Assembly (NCBI GenBank): GCA_951812315.1
Contig: CATOSA010000032.1
Span: forward strand, 124,001 to 188,000
Origin: an uncultured Burkholderiales bacterium
GTDB lineage: Bacteria > Pseudomonadota > Gammaproteobacteria > Burkholderiales > Eutrophovitaceae
Reading direction: 5' to 3'
Length of the DNA: 64,000 nucleotides
The notes beneath the pieces are model-generated. The model searched no databases, was not told the DNA's origin, and worked only from the letters and a program-made list of their open reading frames with translations. Shown piece after piece: positions 44,834-55,455 of the stretch (the stretch's first letter is position 1; each line of letters begins with the position of its first letter). The translations under genes were made by a program, and so were the position numbers.

Positions 44834-47453
44834 CAGCCGCTGTGCGCGAATGCAGCCGGATGTCGTTCACCGTCGCGTCGGGCCCCGCTCGAATGCGCAC
44901 GTTCGTGACCAGACCGTCAGCATCGAGATCGTATTCGACGCGTACGGTTTTGCCCGGCAGTTCCGGATCAACTACTAGCGGCGTCTGTTCTCGTACCCGT
45001 GGCGGAAGTCCTTCAGCCAGCTCCGACGCATTCGCCCTTTGTCCTGAACCTGGAAGAGACTCATTCCCGGATGGCGGCGGACGTCGCCCGACCATCGGCA
45101 CGTCGTCGGCTTCACGGGCAAGCCTCGTACCGACCATCTGCAGCAAATCAACACCTTCGTCGTCCAGAAGTTGCTGCGCGCGTTGAGCGGCGCGCCGCTG
45201 TTCAGCCGTCAGACCCGTCATGCGTCCAGCGCGAACCTCGCCAAGAAAATGACCCAGACTCTCGAGCTCGGTCTTGGACAGACGGCCAATCATCTCCGCC
45301 GCGTCGTCCATGTCATTCAGGAGCCGGGCCGCACGTGCCATGCGCGTCCGGTGAAGAACATCACCGGCACTGCCGACGGCGCCGAGACCTGCAAGCGCCG
45401 TTTCGGCGAATACGCCGGCCAACGAGCGTTCGCGCGCTTCGGCGCGCCGCTGCCGGCTCATTCCAAGAATCTCGGCGGAGCCGCGCGCAAAATCCAGCTC
45501 CCGCTGGCTGTCCACATATTCCATGGCGCCCGTAATGCCGGTGTATATGAGATCGCCAATATCTGCGGTCAGTGCCAACAGCGCTGCCCATGTACCGCGG
45601 AACACGAGGCCTACGGTACCGGCAACGGCCGTCGCCGCGGTGACCACAACCGCCGTATCCGCTTTCGAGTAGTCCGCCTGCGCACACACAGCGGCCGCGA
45701 GATTGCTGACGCCGCGAACGGCCGCCCGCGCCTCTCTGTCAACCACCCAGACGTCGTTCTCAAGCTTCATAAGCTTCGGTATCAATGAGGCAACCACAGG
45801 TTGAAATCCGAGACCGGTAATCTCGATAACGTCGTCGAAGTCACAATCGCCCGCGTCGCGGGAACGCTCGTACACCTCGACGATCTGGTTGCGGTAGGCC
45901 TCTAGCCCCTCGACCAGAGCGGCGTCGGACCACACCTTCGCCGCTGCGACGTCGTTGCCGAAATAGATCTGAAAGTACGCGGAGTCGTAGTCTTCATCGA
46001 ACGCAAGCCGAAACGGCTGATCGACACCAAACGTGTCGTGACCATCGATCTTGATCGTCGTCAGCGGAAAATTCTCATTGTCCATGTGCGGCTTAAGCGC
46101 GCGGCGCATGGCGGCGATCTGTTCGGGAGTCTTGACAACCGGGATGCGCTGAATGACGTCCGCCATCATGCGCTCGAACTCGTCGTTGAGCAACAATACG
46201 GCAGCCATATCGCGTACATTGACGCGTAACCCGCGATTCTCCCAATCCCACACAATAAGGTTTGTGACTAGGTCATATTCACTGCCGGACAAAGTCCGCC
46301 AGTCATGCACCGCGATGTTCTTGCAGTCTGCCGCTCGCTTGAGCGCAGCTTTCCAAAGTGAGCCGAGCCGCGCGGGTGTTCTGGACACGCGCGCCTGCGC
46401 GTCCCACGCGGCGCGCGTCTGCTGACGAGTGGCTTCGGCCTGCCCTACCGATGTATCGCGCCCACCCTGCACCATCGCAAGCAGGCCTTCCTCGCCGAGT
46501 TTCGCTGACAGCAAGTCGCCGTCACGGACCCGAACCTGCCGGTTCCCGGGGTTCGCATCTACCAGTTGTATCGGCGGTGTGCGGTACAGCAGCGGCGAGC
46601 CGGACACCGGCGTCGCAGTCCACGTGCGCGCACTTCCGTCGGGGATAATTGCGCCGTTGTGGCCGACAATTACCGGGATGCGCTGCAGCACCAGTACGGC
46701 GGTCCGCACCTCGATTTGAATTACCTCGGGCACGAAAACGTGCGTTGTTCCTTCGTGCCCGGAAACGAAGCTGTCACCCGCCGGGATGTTTTCCGACTGA
46801 AACTCCCGGGTAAAACGCATCTCGGCCACCATGTCGCCGAATTGCAGCTGCCACTCCGCTTCTGCGCCGTTGAGCTTGAGTTTCTTGTCGCCGGGCCTCA
46901 CACCCGGCTCCAACCGTGCCCTGACGATGATTGCCGTCAGTTCTTCGATGCGGTCCCGATACTCGGCCGGCAGCGCTTCACGCGCCATTTGCCAACCACG
47001 TTCGAAATCAGGCCCCGTGATCCTGTTTTCCGCATCCGCGGCCACCTGTTGTCGGCTGTAGGTCAGGCGTTCGTCATTTAGCGACTCGACGTTGACCGGA
47101 TCGCCGACCGCATCGGGAAGATTGACGCCGTAGATGAACAGGCTTCTGTAAGCGACTTCCCCTTCTGGCGGGTAGGTGTGCGACGGTACTTCCGGATGAC
47201 TTCGTGCCGTCTGAGCCTCAAGCACCTGAACGCCGGCTATTCGCGTCGGCGCCCGTCGCCAGATCTCGGGGCCGTACTGGAGACCCGCACTCTGCTCGCC
47301 GCGGACCTCGCGAAAAGTGCCAAGGCGCCCTCGCCCGTTTGGACTGCGCTGCGTAACGGGATCGACGTAGTAGCTCCACGTACCCGACATCATGCCGTCG
47401 TCATCGAGTTCAAAATCCAGCTCGACCTTGTTTTCGTCGGCGCCGGCACGCAC
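44796..47453 (-). pseudogene. Polymorphic-toxin scaffold, central part of the same broken gene
   Basis: 885 residues continuing the signal-peptide protein upstream after a one-base slip near 47465 (native reading EIRFRTSAEYPLRVRAGADE NKVELDFEL) and slipping again near 44840 into the Hint part. It contains beta-rich segments (HTYPPEGEVAYRSLFIYGVN), a region TRTWTATPVSGSPLLYRTPP, a hydrophobic patch TAVVVTAATAVAGTVGLVFR GTWAALLALTAD that could insert in a membrane, and an Arg-rich helical stretch before the Hint domain. No known family recognised for the scaffold. The intact original would be about 1,500 residues: secreted, self-processing, with an exchangeable nuclease end. Both slips might be sequence errors; if so the gene is whole. 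Confidence 0.6.
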
Positions 47454-47863
47454 GCGCAGAGGATACTCGCGCTGGTACGGAAGCGAATCTCGCGTGTCTC
47501 TTCAGGCAGTCGATATGCTGCAACGGGGTCCTCGCCGAATCTAGGCACATCCGGCTGGGTATAAGGAGACTCGCCCTCAAGCGTCAGCGTGACTGTATCG
47601 CCGCGGACGGTTAGTGCGGTGCTGTTGAGTTCGTATTCGCGTCCCCGATGTTCGAGTACAACACGCGCACTGCCGCCATCGCTATTGATAAACGCTTTGC
47701 CGCGTATACCGCCGAGTTCCTTGTCGTCGTAGAGGACCTCCCAGCGGCCGCCGAGCTCGCGAGGTTCAATCGCCCAGGCCGGCGCACTGAAAAGCGCTGC
47801 GAGGAGAAATAGCGCGCCGATGAATATTCGCTCGCGCTTCACGACGTCAATCCGGCTCGACAA
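47390..47863 (-). pseudogene. Signal-peptide N-terminus of the polymorphic-toxin gene
   Basis: A signal peptide (RIFIGALFLLAALFSAPAWA) is followed by a beta domain: ELGGRWEVLYDDKELGGIRG KAFINSDGGSARVVLEHRGR EYEL. From PEETREIRFRTSA the ORF-track end is out of frame; the native continuation lies in the 885-residue ORF. The start overlaps the preceding secreted-protein gene by 17 bases, so it is translationally coupled to it. Confidence 0.65.
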
Positions 47864-48563
47864 CGGGCGTCATTGGCGGACCCAGGCCGCCATCATCCGG
47901 CCAGAGCTGGAAACGCTGCGACCGAAAGACACTGCCCTCCTGCTCCGCAACCCTGCTTACTTCGATTTGCAGGCGTGACTCCTCGGCGAGCAGTTCGACC
48001 GTCTGACGATCTCCCTGCGGACCGGCCCCGTCATAACGGATCTCGAGAATCAACGGCACAGCATAAAGCGCATGATCGACCGCGCGGGGTTCCTGCCCGT
48101 TCGGGGCCAGAAATAGTGCGATGCTCGGAATGTCTCGCTTGAACGTCTTTTCGACAGCCAGCGGGTCACGGGGCTCGAAGGTTCCATCCTCGAAACACTG
48201 GAAACGGGGACTCGTGTACGTCGCCTGAATTTCATTTTCGTCGCTCAGTTGCCCCTCAATTCTGAGCATTCTAAAATCGTCCGGCACCTCACAGTCCACG
48301 TCGAGCAACAGCCGATAACGGGCAAGTTCGAGCGCGCGGCCACTCAGCGAACCGTCGAAAATCAGACCAGTAGACGTGCGCAATGCAACCCGGTCCTGAA
48401 CCTGCGCGATAGTCAGAACGTTGCCGACTTCGTCTGTCCAGCGGACTTCGAGATTCGCAGCCTGGGCGCTCGCCGGCTTGGCAACCAGCAAGACGATCAA
48501 GAAGATCGCAAGGGTGCCGCACCACGAGGGCTTCTGCATGCGATCAGCCGCCTTGCAAAGCAT
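47847..48563 (-). CDS. Secreted protein of the toxin locus
   Basis: 238 residues with an N-terminal signal peptide (SWCGTLAIFLIVLLVAKPAS AQA; the start may be the Met nine codons in). The mature chain is beta-rich: EVRWTDEVGNVLTIAQVQDR VALRTSTGLIFDGSLSG, then RFQCFEDGTFEPRDPLAVEK TF and a second half DHALYAVPLILEIRYDGAGP. No known family. It is sandwiched between the OmpA-domain protein (overlap of 20 bases with its 3' end) and the toxin-type gene (overlap of 17 bases), so the three are one operon. A periplasmic adaptor or chaperone role would fit but is inference. Confidence 0.65.
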   Translation of the reverse strand: MLCKAADRMQKPSWCGTLAIFLIVLLVAKPASAQAANLEVRWTDEVGNVLTIAQVQDRVALRTSTGLIFDGSLSGRALELARYRLLLDVDCEVPDDFRMLRIEGQLSDENEIQATYTSPRFQCFEDGTFEPRDPLAVEKTFKRDIPSIALFLAPNGQEPRAVDHALYAVPLILEIRYDGAGPQGDRQTVELLAEESRLQIEVSRVAEQEGSVFRSQRFQLWPDDGGLGPPMTPVVEPD

Positions 48564-49098
48564 CGCCGCTTCCGGTCAGTATCGTGATCGTCACGCGGCG
48601 ATTCCGTTGCCTCCCTTCTTCAGATTCATTGCTGGCGACTGGCCGCGTATCACCCCAGCCCAACGTGGATACGCGCTCGGCTGCGACGCCCTCATTGCCG
48701 ACCAGCCAAATGCGTACCGACTCCGCGCGTTGCTGCGACAGGCGTTGATTGCCATCAGTGGTACCCACATTGTCGGTATGCCCCTCGACCAGAACGTCGG
48801 CATTCGGGTATTTGCGAAGCACAACACCAACCTGTCGCATGACGTCCATGGCGTACGGATTGATTTCCGATTCGCCGGTCGCGTATAGAACATCGCCCGG
48901 CAGTCGCAGCTCGATACCTTCGTCGGTCTCGACGAAGTCAATATCCTGAAGCGCGCGTTCGAGTTCCTCAATGACAATGTCGAGGCTGAGACTTGGCCGC
49001 TCGATGTAGACGTTGTTATGCCAGCCCCATACCTTCGGGACCGAGATGCCCCGAATCCATTGTTCGATTTCCGTAACCTCCGCGACTTGAGCAAACAC
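48544..49098 (-). pseudogene. OmpA peptidoglycan-binding C-terminal domain of the large membrane protein
   Basis: This frame carries ELRLPGDVLYATGESEINPY AMDVMRQVG ... VLVEGHTDNVGTTDGNQRLS QQRAESVRIWL ... GWGDTRPVASNESEEGRQRN RRVTI: a complete OmpA-like domain with the peptidoglycan-contacting Asp (HTDN) and Arg (RQRNRR). It is the continuation of the 1,439-residue frame upstream: the native join is WTLEPATYDVFAQVAEVTEI, where one T is missing in GCGACTACGATG near 49110. Alone it has no signal or start, so it is listed as part of the larger broken gene. 20 bases overlap the following secreted-protein gene. Confidence 0.8.
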
Positions 49099-49104
49099 AT
49101 CGTA

Positions 49105-52100
49105 GTCGCCGGTTCAAGCGTCCAGACGATCGGATTATTCGCGGTTTCGCGAATCGGCGTATCGTGGCCGGCGCGATAGAGCTTGATGGTGACATCGTCC
49201 ATGAGTTCGCCCGGTTGGCCGTAGACGGCAACCCGCAGTACACCCGTACCGTACTGACCCTGACCCGCATCGTAGCCATGTAACGGTGAATCCGCGGTCA
49301 ACGTCAACGACTGTATGTTATTGGACAGGTCGTGATCAGTTTCCGGCGTGCGTGCGCGCACGATAATGCGCTCAAGTCCGAACCAATACTGAAGCGGTAT
49401 TTCCACCGTGCGGACCTGCATGGGACCGACCTCGGAGAGGCGCTTCTGCCCCAACAGGTAGCGGTCAGCGATGTCCTGTTCTGTCAGCTCGCTTGGTCCG
49501 CCATAGACGTCGAGCACGATTTCGGATGCCGTTGCCTGGCCGATATTCGCGACATTAATGCCGAGCCGAATCTCTTCGCCATCCGTAAACTGATCCGGCA
49601 TCGCATCCACTAGCTCGCTGAACAGGCCGATGTCCGGGCGATCATGGTTGAGACGCTGCGACGTGTACAGTAACTCGTCGGCCTCTGCCTGCGAGTCTGC
49701 AAAGACGAACTGCTCGACAAACTCGAGGTCTGTCAGCAGTGCGAAGTCAGACGCAACGACATAATGACCGGGGTTGAAGTGCTCCGTCCGAAAGTAAACT
49801 TTGTTGCTTCGATTGCCGGAGCCGTAATTCAGCAGGTTCGGGTCGATCTGAAACAGAAAGTTGCCGTCCGGAATAACATCGTTCATGTTCGCAACTTCAT
49901 GGCCGTTCAACAGAATGCTCACGTCATGCTTCTCATACGCGTTTCGGCTCCACGGCAGGCTGAACTGCGTTTTCAGGAACGCCCAATTGACGTTGGGAAA
50001 CAGACTTGGCCAGCGCACGGCTTCCGACCACTCACCATCAGGCAGTTGACGCTTGGTGGTGTACAGGTGGTCGACGGCACGACCCGGTGCTGCCTTGTCG
50101 CTGTGGTAAACAATCGCGACCCGATCTCCGTCGACTGATACGGATGGCGACACAGAGTAGCCCTGATCCGCAGTGAGTTGAGTCGGCGTCTCCCAGTTCT
50201 GCCCGTAGTCTTCGCTGTGTGCGACGTAGACTTCGCTGGCCGGTCCTTCGCTGGTCACGAAGGCGAGGTGCAGCCGGTCATTGGTATCGAACCGGATATC
50301 CGGCTGGCGCGCGTCGAACAGTGCGCGAACAGACTGTTCTGATTCACCGAAACTACGCTCCCCGCGAGCGACGGCTGCGGGGACAACGCCGTGAATCAGG
50401 CGAATACCTTCCGCGACGTATCCTTCGTAAGCCAGGTGATAGTCACCATTTGACGCGATTGCCATTTTGCCGATGGTCGTTTCGACGACTGCGTCGGCGA
50501 CCGTTACCGCCGCGCCGAACGTCGCGCCCGCATCGGTGCTCAAGGCCAGACGCAACCGCGACGTGTCCTCGTCCTGCGCTACCCAAAGCACGTGGAGACG
50601 ATCGTCGAACCAGTACAGTCGCGGCAGCGTGTTGTCACGATGCGCACGACCGAGAGTGACAGCATCGCGCCATGTTTCGCCGTGGTCCGAGCTGGTGCGT
50701 ACCGCGATAACCCGGCTCCCGTCCGAGCCCCGCTCCCAGGCGGCCGCAATCGCACCATTCGAGCGGGCAACGACATGCGGCCAGCGCGCCGGCTCGCCCG
50801 AATCGCTGAGGGTATGCTGGCGCGCCGCGAGCGAACCGTCGCGGCTGACCCGCCGATAGATAGCAGAAGGTTTACCGCCGTCCGGTGCCGGCTGGTGCCA
50901 GACAGCATGAACGTCCGACGCACCGAAGTACAACGCCGGCATCATTGCATTGCTGGTCTCGAGGTCAACGCCGATCCAGTCCGCTGTGCCGCGAAGATTG
51001 ACGCCCCCCTCCGGTCCATCGCCCACTGCCGTGACCATATTGTTCAGACGCGATGTTCGACCCAGCTCCTCGGCCATGTATTCCGCGTCGTCCCTGACCG
51101 TTGCCAGCTTCCGACTCAGTTGGCGCTCTTCATCGTTCTCCAGTGTCGCTGCGTCACCAAGCCGCTCGCGAACCTCGCCGAGTGCGCGCAACGACGTAGC
51201 GATCAGAGTTACGAACATGTCGTCGGTGTCATCCCCCTCCATTTGACGGAGTCGCTCGCGCAGCGCTACCTCTTCGCGATCGAGTGCGTCTCTCCTGGAT
51301 TGTTCGGTCTCGGTCTCGGTTCGCTCTTCTGCCGTGACGGGACGTCGTCCACCCGGACCGAAAGGAAACCGGATGTCGATCGACTGTGGTCTGCCTTCAT
51401 TCTGACCGTCACCTTGCCCGGAGCCAGCGCCCTGTTGCTGACCCGAGTCGCCAGTTCCTCCTCCGCCATTGGCGCCGGCCGGAGTAGTTATCTGCTCGTG
51501 AACATGGGGCCGGTTGGTGCAGTACCAGGAATGCTGATGAGTTTCAGAGCCGCTCTGTGCAACAGCGAGAAACAGCCGCTTCCCAGCAGGCGCCTCGAAG
51601 GCGAGCGGCACGGTCAGGGCTGCATCGCCGCCGCCACCCGTACCGACGAGTTTGCCGCTGATCTCGGTGAAGCCGATGTGCAGCAGCGGCTCGACGTTGA
51701 CGGATAGCGTCGCGCCCCGCTCCAGCCTTGCGTGACTCACCTCCGGCGACAAGCGCACATGTCCAGAAAGGTCCTCGTCCGGCACCAGCGTGAAGTCGGG
51801 AATCGTCGGACCGTCATTTCGAATGCGCATAGTCTTGCTGAGACTGGGCGCGTCTTCGGCCATGATCTCGTAGTTCAGGGAAACGACATCGGACAGCACG
51901 TTGACCTTCACGACCGCGTCATCGACCTTGACAGGGTTCCCGTCACGGAACTCGAGCAGTTCCACACCGAGTTCGTACTCGGACTGCTGGGCGTCCTGCG
52001 CGTAGACCATCAGTCGGAAATTCCGAGACTGGTACATCTCCATGACAACACCTTCGTCGGCCTCGAAGCTGCTGCCTTCGCCGATGAAACCCAGTATCAG

Positions 52101-52910
52101 ATCCGGATGCTCTTCGGCGCGCACGCGCAGCAAGATTTCTTTCGGCTCGGTCGTCTCATTGGTGACGCTGACGTCGAGCCGCTGATCATAGTCCCGCTCG
52201 ATATTGACAGGATATTCATTGACGACCAGCCGAGCCTGCGGCGGCGGTGGCTGCATCATTATGTCGATGACGACGACCGCTACAACCAGCACGACCAGAA
52301 CGGAAACCGCCTTTATCTTGGTACGTGGCGGCAGGTCTGCAACTGCGCGAACGACACGCCGCAATTGCGCGACCAGGCCTGCCAGAATTGGTCCGGTGAC
52401 CCGGATCACTTCCACTCCCGCGGCGGCGACCGGGGGTAGAGCCAGCAACCTCAGGCCGAGATAGGCAAGCACCAGAACCGGCAGCAGCACCCGATAGTCG
52501 ACGGCAGCCTGGGACCAGCCATCTGTCGTTAGCGACGTCAGGATCTGCCAGACGTACATCAGGGGTATCAGGACCGCGATCAGGATTGTCGCGACAGATG
52601 CGATCAGTAACGAATAGTTGACCGCCCTCCGAATCAATTGTGGTTTCAATATCTCGTCGGCCGTCCACAGGGGCCGCCGGGCGTTTACCCATACGAGAAG
52701 CGCGCAGACGAAGTACACCAGCAAGGCGATGATCGCCAGGCGAGCCGATCCACTAAGAATCTTGTAGCTCGTCGCATAATGGGCCCCCTGGAGGAACAGG
52801 ATGCGCAGAAGCAAGACGAGCGCAAGGGCGAACAATGCAAGCTGGTGAGAACCTGCAGGCAGGAGGGGCTCGGATTCCGTCGCAGACTGAAGATTTTGCT
52901 CACCACGCAC
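49105..52910 (-). pseudogene. Large membrane protein with Asp-box repeats (N-terminal part of OmpA-fused gene)
   Basis: From 52910 the frame encodes five hydrophobic spans within 220 residues (e.g. LALFALALVLLLRILFLQGA, AIIALLVYFVCALLVWV, LLIASVATILIAVLIPLMYV, VSVLVVLVVAVVVIDIMM), then a long periplasmic part. It has a low-complexity linker GANGGGGTGDSGQQQGAGSG, a helical stretch, then a sialidase-type beta-propeller region with Asp boxes: SSDHGETWRDAV, STDAGATFGAAV and SEDYGQNWETP. A CARDB-like segment LGINVANIGQATASEIVLDV precedes the OmpA domain reached by a frameshift at about 49110. The ORF track continues to 48591, but that tail is out of frame. Intact length would be about 1,455 residues. 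The architecture is not one I recognise; it could anchor a secretion or surface complex to the cell wall. Confidence 0.65.
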
Positions 52911-52933
52911 AGTGACTGCCCCCAGTTCGATGA

Positions 52934-53296
52934 TTAAGGACGGGCGAATGGTCTCTCGGCCGCGACCCGATGGATGCGCCCTTCCTCAAAAAATTGGATC
53001 GGACCAATTTCTCGAATTGAAGATTGCGGTTCGGCACCTTTTGTCCAATCTGCGCTAAACGATCGAACATTTGCAACATTCGGGGGCAGAACATCTGGAG
53101 TCAGCTCAGGTAGCCCCCCGTGCACTTTCTCCACTACGGACAGCGACAGGTTCGCTGTCTCCTGGATGGCAGCCTCGGCATGTGCAACGGTCAGTTGGGC
53201 GCGCACATCCGCGGCCAATTCAGGCTGTGTACTTGTCCAACCGCGTTCGGTGCCCGATGAGGCGAGTGTCCTTACCGGGCAAGCCGGATGGCACAT
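52934..53296 (-). CDS. Hypothetical protein (weak)
   Basis: A 120-residue frame whose middle has protein-like composition (DVRAQLTVAHAEAAIQETAN LSLSVVEKVHGGL, ELTPDVLPPNVANVRSFSAD). No family recognised, and the start overlaps the true end of the methyltransferase. It could be a fragment or chance ORF. Confidence 0.25.
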   Translation of the reverse strand: MCHPACPVRTLASSGTERGWTSTQPELAADVRAQLTVAHAEAAIQETANLSLSVVEKVHGGLPELTPDVLPPNVANVRSFSADWTKGAEPQSSIREIGPIQFFEEGRIHRVAAERPFARP

Positions 53297-54283
53297 CCGA
53301 TCGGTGGTGTAGGAAGTTTGAGGAACTGCTCCTGGTTGGAAACCTTCGATTCGTCAGGCTGCATTGCAGCTACAAGGGCGCGGATCTCATCGCGATGATA
53401 GATGGTGCTGGTACTGGTGCGTACCGTACCAGTCAAAAGTGTTGAGCACTGCCAGTCGATACGCTCGCCGCATCCACCCCGGTCCGGGTGGAACATCGCC
53501 ACGAACCACAAAGCACAGCCGCTCCAGCACCAGACCAAAAACGGGAACAAACCGTAGCATCGCCACAATTCGCGAGTACCAAAGCAATGCGCTGAAGGAC
53601 GTGCGCGAAAGCACAGCCCTTATTCTCTGATAGAGCCAGAAGCGGAACCGACGCAGCGCATTAAAGTCGTTCTTGAGGTAGCAGTTGAATACGAACTCGC
53701 CCCCTGGGCCAGCGAGCGCCCAAAGCGCGCGTGCGGTCGCCTCGACCGCACGCGTGTGCTGGATCACATTGTGGCAGATCACGATGCCGTCTATGCAACC
53801 ATCCTTCAAAGGCGGTTGGTCAATTGAACACTGGACTACGTCAACGCCGTCACAGCCTTCCAGGTTCTTGCGCATGACGCCATCGACAGAGTGGGAGAGC
53901 TCCAGCGCGATCACGCGCCGGGCGCCGGCTTCGCGCATCCAGCGCGACTGCATGCCGCTGCCAGCACCGGCATCCACAACTACCTTTCCCTGGAAAGCCT
54001 CGGGCGATCCAAAAGTATTTCGAACGGTGTGCTGAAGCCAATTGAGTTTGAACTGATCGAAGTTGAAGTAATTCCACTCGTCTCCGAAAGCGCGTACGGC
54101 TTCGGCCACGCCGCTATCAGCAGTGAATCGTGGAATGCCATCGCGGACAGGGTACGTGCGGCCGCCCTCGGACACGAGGTTCCCTGTTACAACGTTGCCA
54201 TCGCCATCGAAAGAGGGATCCGCGAGCCGAAGCGAGCTTTTGTCAATCGGGTCGCATAGATAATCAATCAGGTCTGGCGTCAA
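53272..54283 (-). pseudogene. Class I SAM-dependent methyltransferase with Trm112-like N-terminus, frameshift at end
   Basis: The N-terminus LIDYLCDPIDKSSLRLADPS ... GRTYPVRDGIPRF is a Trm112-type zinc-ribbon-like segment (as in many sugar/lipid methyltransferases). Then the SAM fold: VVVDAGAGSGMQSRWMREAG ARRVIALELS (motif I) and GIVICHNVIQHTRAVEATAR. The ORF ends at HQYQHHLSSR stop, while one base over the chain goes on as YHRDEIRALVAAMQPDESKV ... GCAIRLAR, stop at 53272. One inserted or lost base near 53395 breaks it. It overlaps the next methyltransferase gene by 4 bases, so the pair forms one operon, perhaps for a surface glycan or secondary metabolite. Confidence 0.75.
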
Positions 54284-55023
54284 TCTGTCTTCCTCACCGC
54301 GGTCACATGGTAGCCAACAGTAAGCTGCGGCTCATTGTCGTAGGCGTCCAGGTAGCGCGCTGCGATCGGCACGACCAGTCCCAGAAGCGGGAGCAACAGT
54401 AGCCAGACCGGAGCCCATAAAAACTCCGCAAGCAGTGATCGACCTGAACGGAATGGACGCGACGTCTTGATAAAACGCAGCCCCTCCTGAGCGAAGAACC
54501 TGAACGACCCGTTGTTGGGTTCAACCCGGATATCTTCGAAACCGGCTTCGGCGAGGAAGTGCTGATACCAGTAAGGCGTGAATCCACCGTAATAATGGTG
54601 AGGCTCCTGATGGATTCCCGAACCCAATGGTGCAGTCAGAATCACCCGACCGCCCGGCTTGAGGACACGTGCAAACTCGCGAACAACAAGGACCGGTTCC
54701 GCAATATGCTCCAGCACTTCCGTGCACAAAACGACATCGAAACTCGACTTCGCAATCGGCATGTTCGCCGCGTCGCACCGATAATCGATATGTCCATACC
54801 CGATTCCGCCAAGCTGCCCGGCCGGAAGTTCCGCAAAATCCTGTGTTCGATAATCGCAGGCAGCAAACAGGTCACGATAGGGACACGAGCCCGCTCCCAC
54901 GTCCAGAACGCGCGCTCCCGCCGGAACACGCTGCGCTTGCTTCCGGATCCAGCGATCCCGGTCAACCTGATTGAAATTGAGCAGGCGGCTCGACCTGACA
55001 AGCTGGCGAACGGTTCGGATCAT
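54280..55023 (-). CDS. SAM-dependent methyltransferase (class I, type 11)
   Basis: About 247 residues from the Met at 55021-55023; the ORF start 21 codons upstream is less likely. SAM-binding motif I is ARVLDVGAGSCPYRDLFAAC, motif II-III is SFDVVLCTEVLEHIAEPVLV VREFARVLKPGGRVILTAPL, and then HQEPHHYYGGFTPYWYQHFL AEAGF, common in polysaccharide-cluster methyltransferases. A hydrophobic C-terminal stretch (FLWAPVWLLLLPLLGLVVPI AARYL) suggests membrane association. ATGA overlap with the following Trm112-type methyltransferase. Confidence 0.82.
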   Translation of the reverse strand: MIRTVRQLVRSSRLLNFNQVDRDRWIRKQAQRVPAGARVLDVGAGSCPYRDLFAACDYRTQDFAELPAGQLGGIGYGHIDYRCDAANMPIAKSSFDVVLCTEVLEHIAEPVLVVREFARVLKPGGRVILTAPLGSGIHQEPHHYYGGFTPYWYQHFLAEAGFEDIRVEPNNGSFRFFAQEGLRFIKTSRPFRSGRSLLAEFLWAPVWLLLLPLLGLVVPIAARYLDAYDNEPQLTVGYHVTAVRKTD

Positions 55024-55164
55024 GTCAACGCAGACTGCCAGTTTCGCGACACAAAAAAGATCACCCGGCCGCTCGCACGCACGCACGGTGCACGAACGCC
55101 AGTGCGCCTCCCAAACTGTCCCATTACACTTTCCGCACGACCCGCACTTGCGTTGTAAAACACC

Positions 55165-55455
55165 TCATACACCTTCTAATTCAGTAGTGGACCGAGTGCA
55201 GTGTAGTGCTTCGCTAGCTCGGGTGAACCAACCATCCACGTCCGCTTTTCGCTTGAATTGTATTCGTTGCGTCCAGGCCGACATTCCTGACAGCAACCAG
55301 TTTAGCGCAGCCGGCTTTATGCGATCATTTATACGCGCATTGACGTTCTGCTTCGATTGAAAGTCCGAGGCAACGCTACGCCAGTGCTGTGCAGCGGTCA
55401 ACGAACCAACTACAGATGAATTATGGTCGACACCGATCTGATTAGCGCTGGTCAT
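55165..55455 (-). CDS. Hypothetical small protein (weak)
   Basis: 96 residues starting 14 bases inside the 3' end of the binding-protein gene: HWRSVASDFQSKQNVNARIN and RIKPAALNWLLSGMSAWTQR. The start faintly resembles the N-terminus of lipid/quinone-type methyltransferases, but no SAM motif follows. It may be a fragment or a short hypothetical gene coupled to its neighbour. Confidence 0.3.
   Translation of the reverse strand: MTSANQIGVDHNSSVVGSLTAAQHWRSVASDFQSKQNVNARINDRIKPAALNWLLSGMSAWTQRIQFKRKADVDGWFTRASEALHCTRSTTELEGV

Noticed and set aside
48591-49100. C-terminal tail of the 1,439-residue ORF (MCLLKSRRLRKSNNGFGASR...)
   Set aside because: Out of frame; the overlapping frame contains a clean OmpA domain continuing the protein, so the tail is a frameshift artefact.
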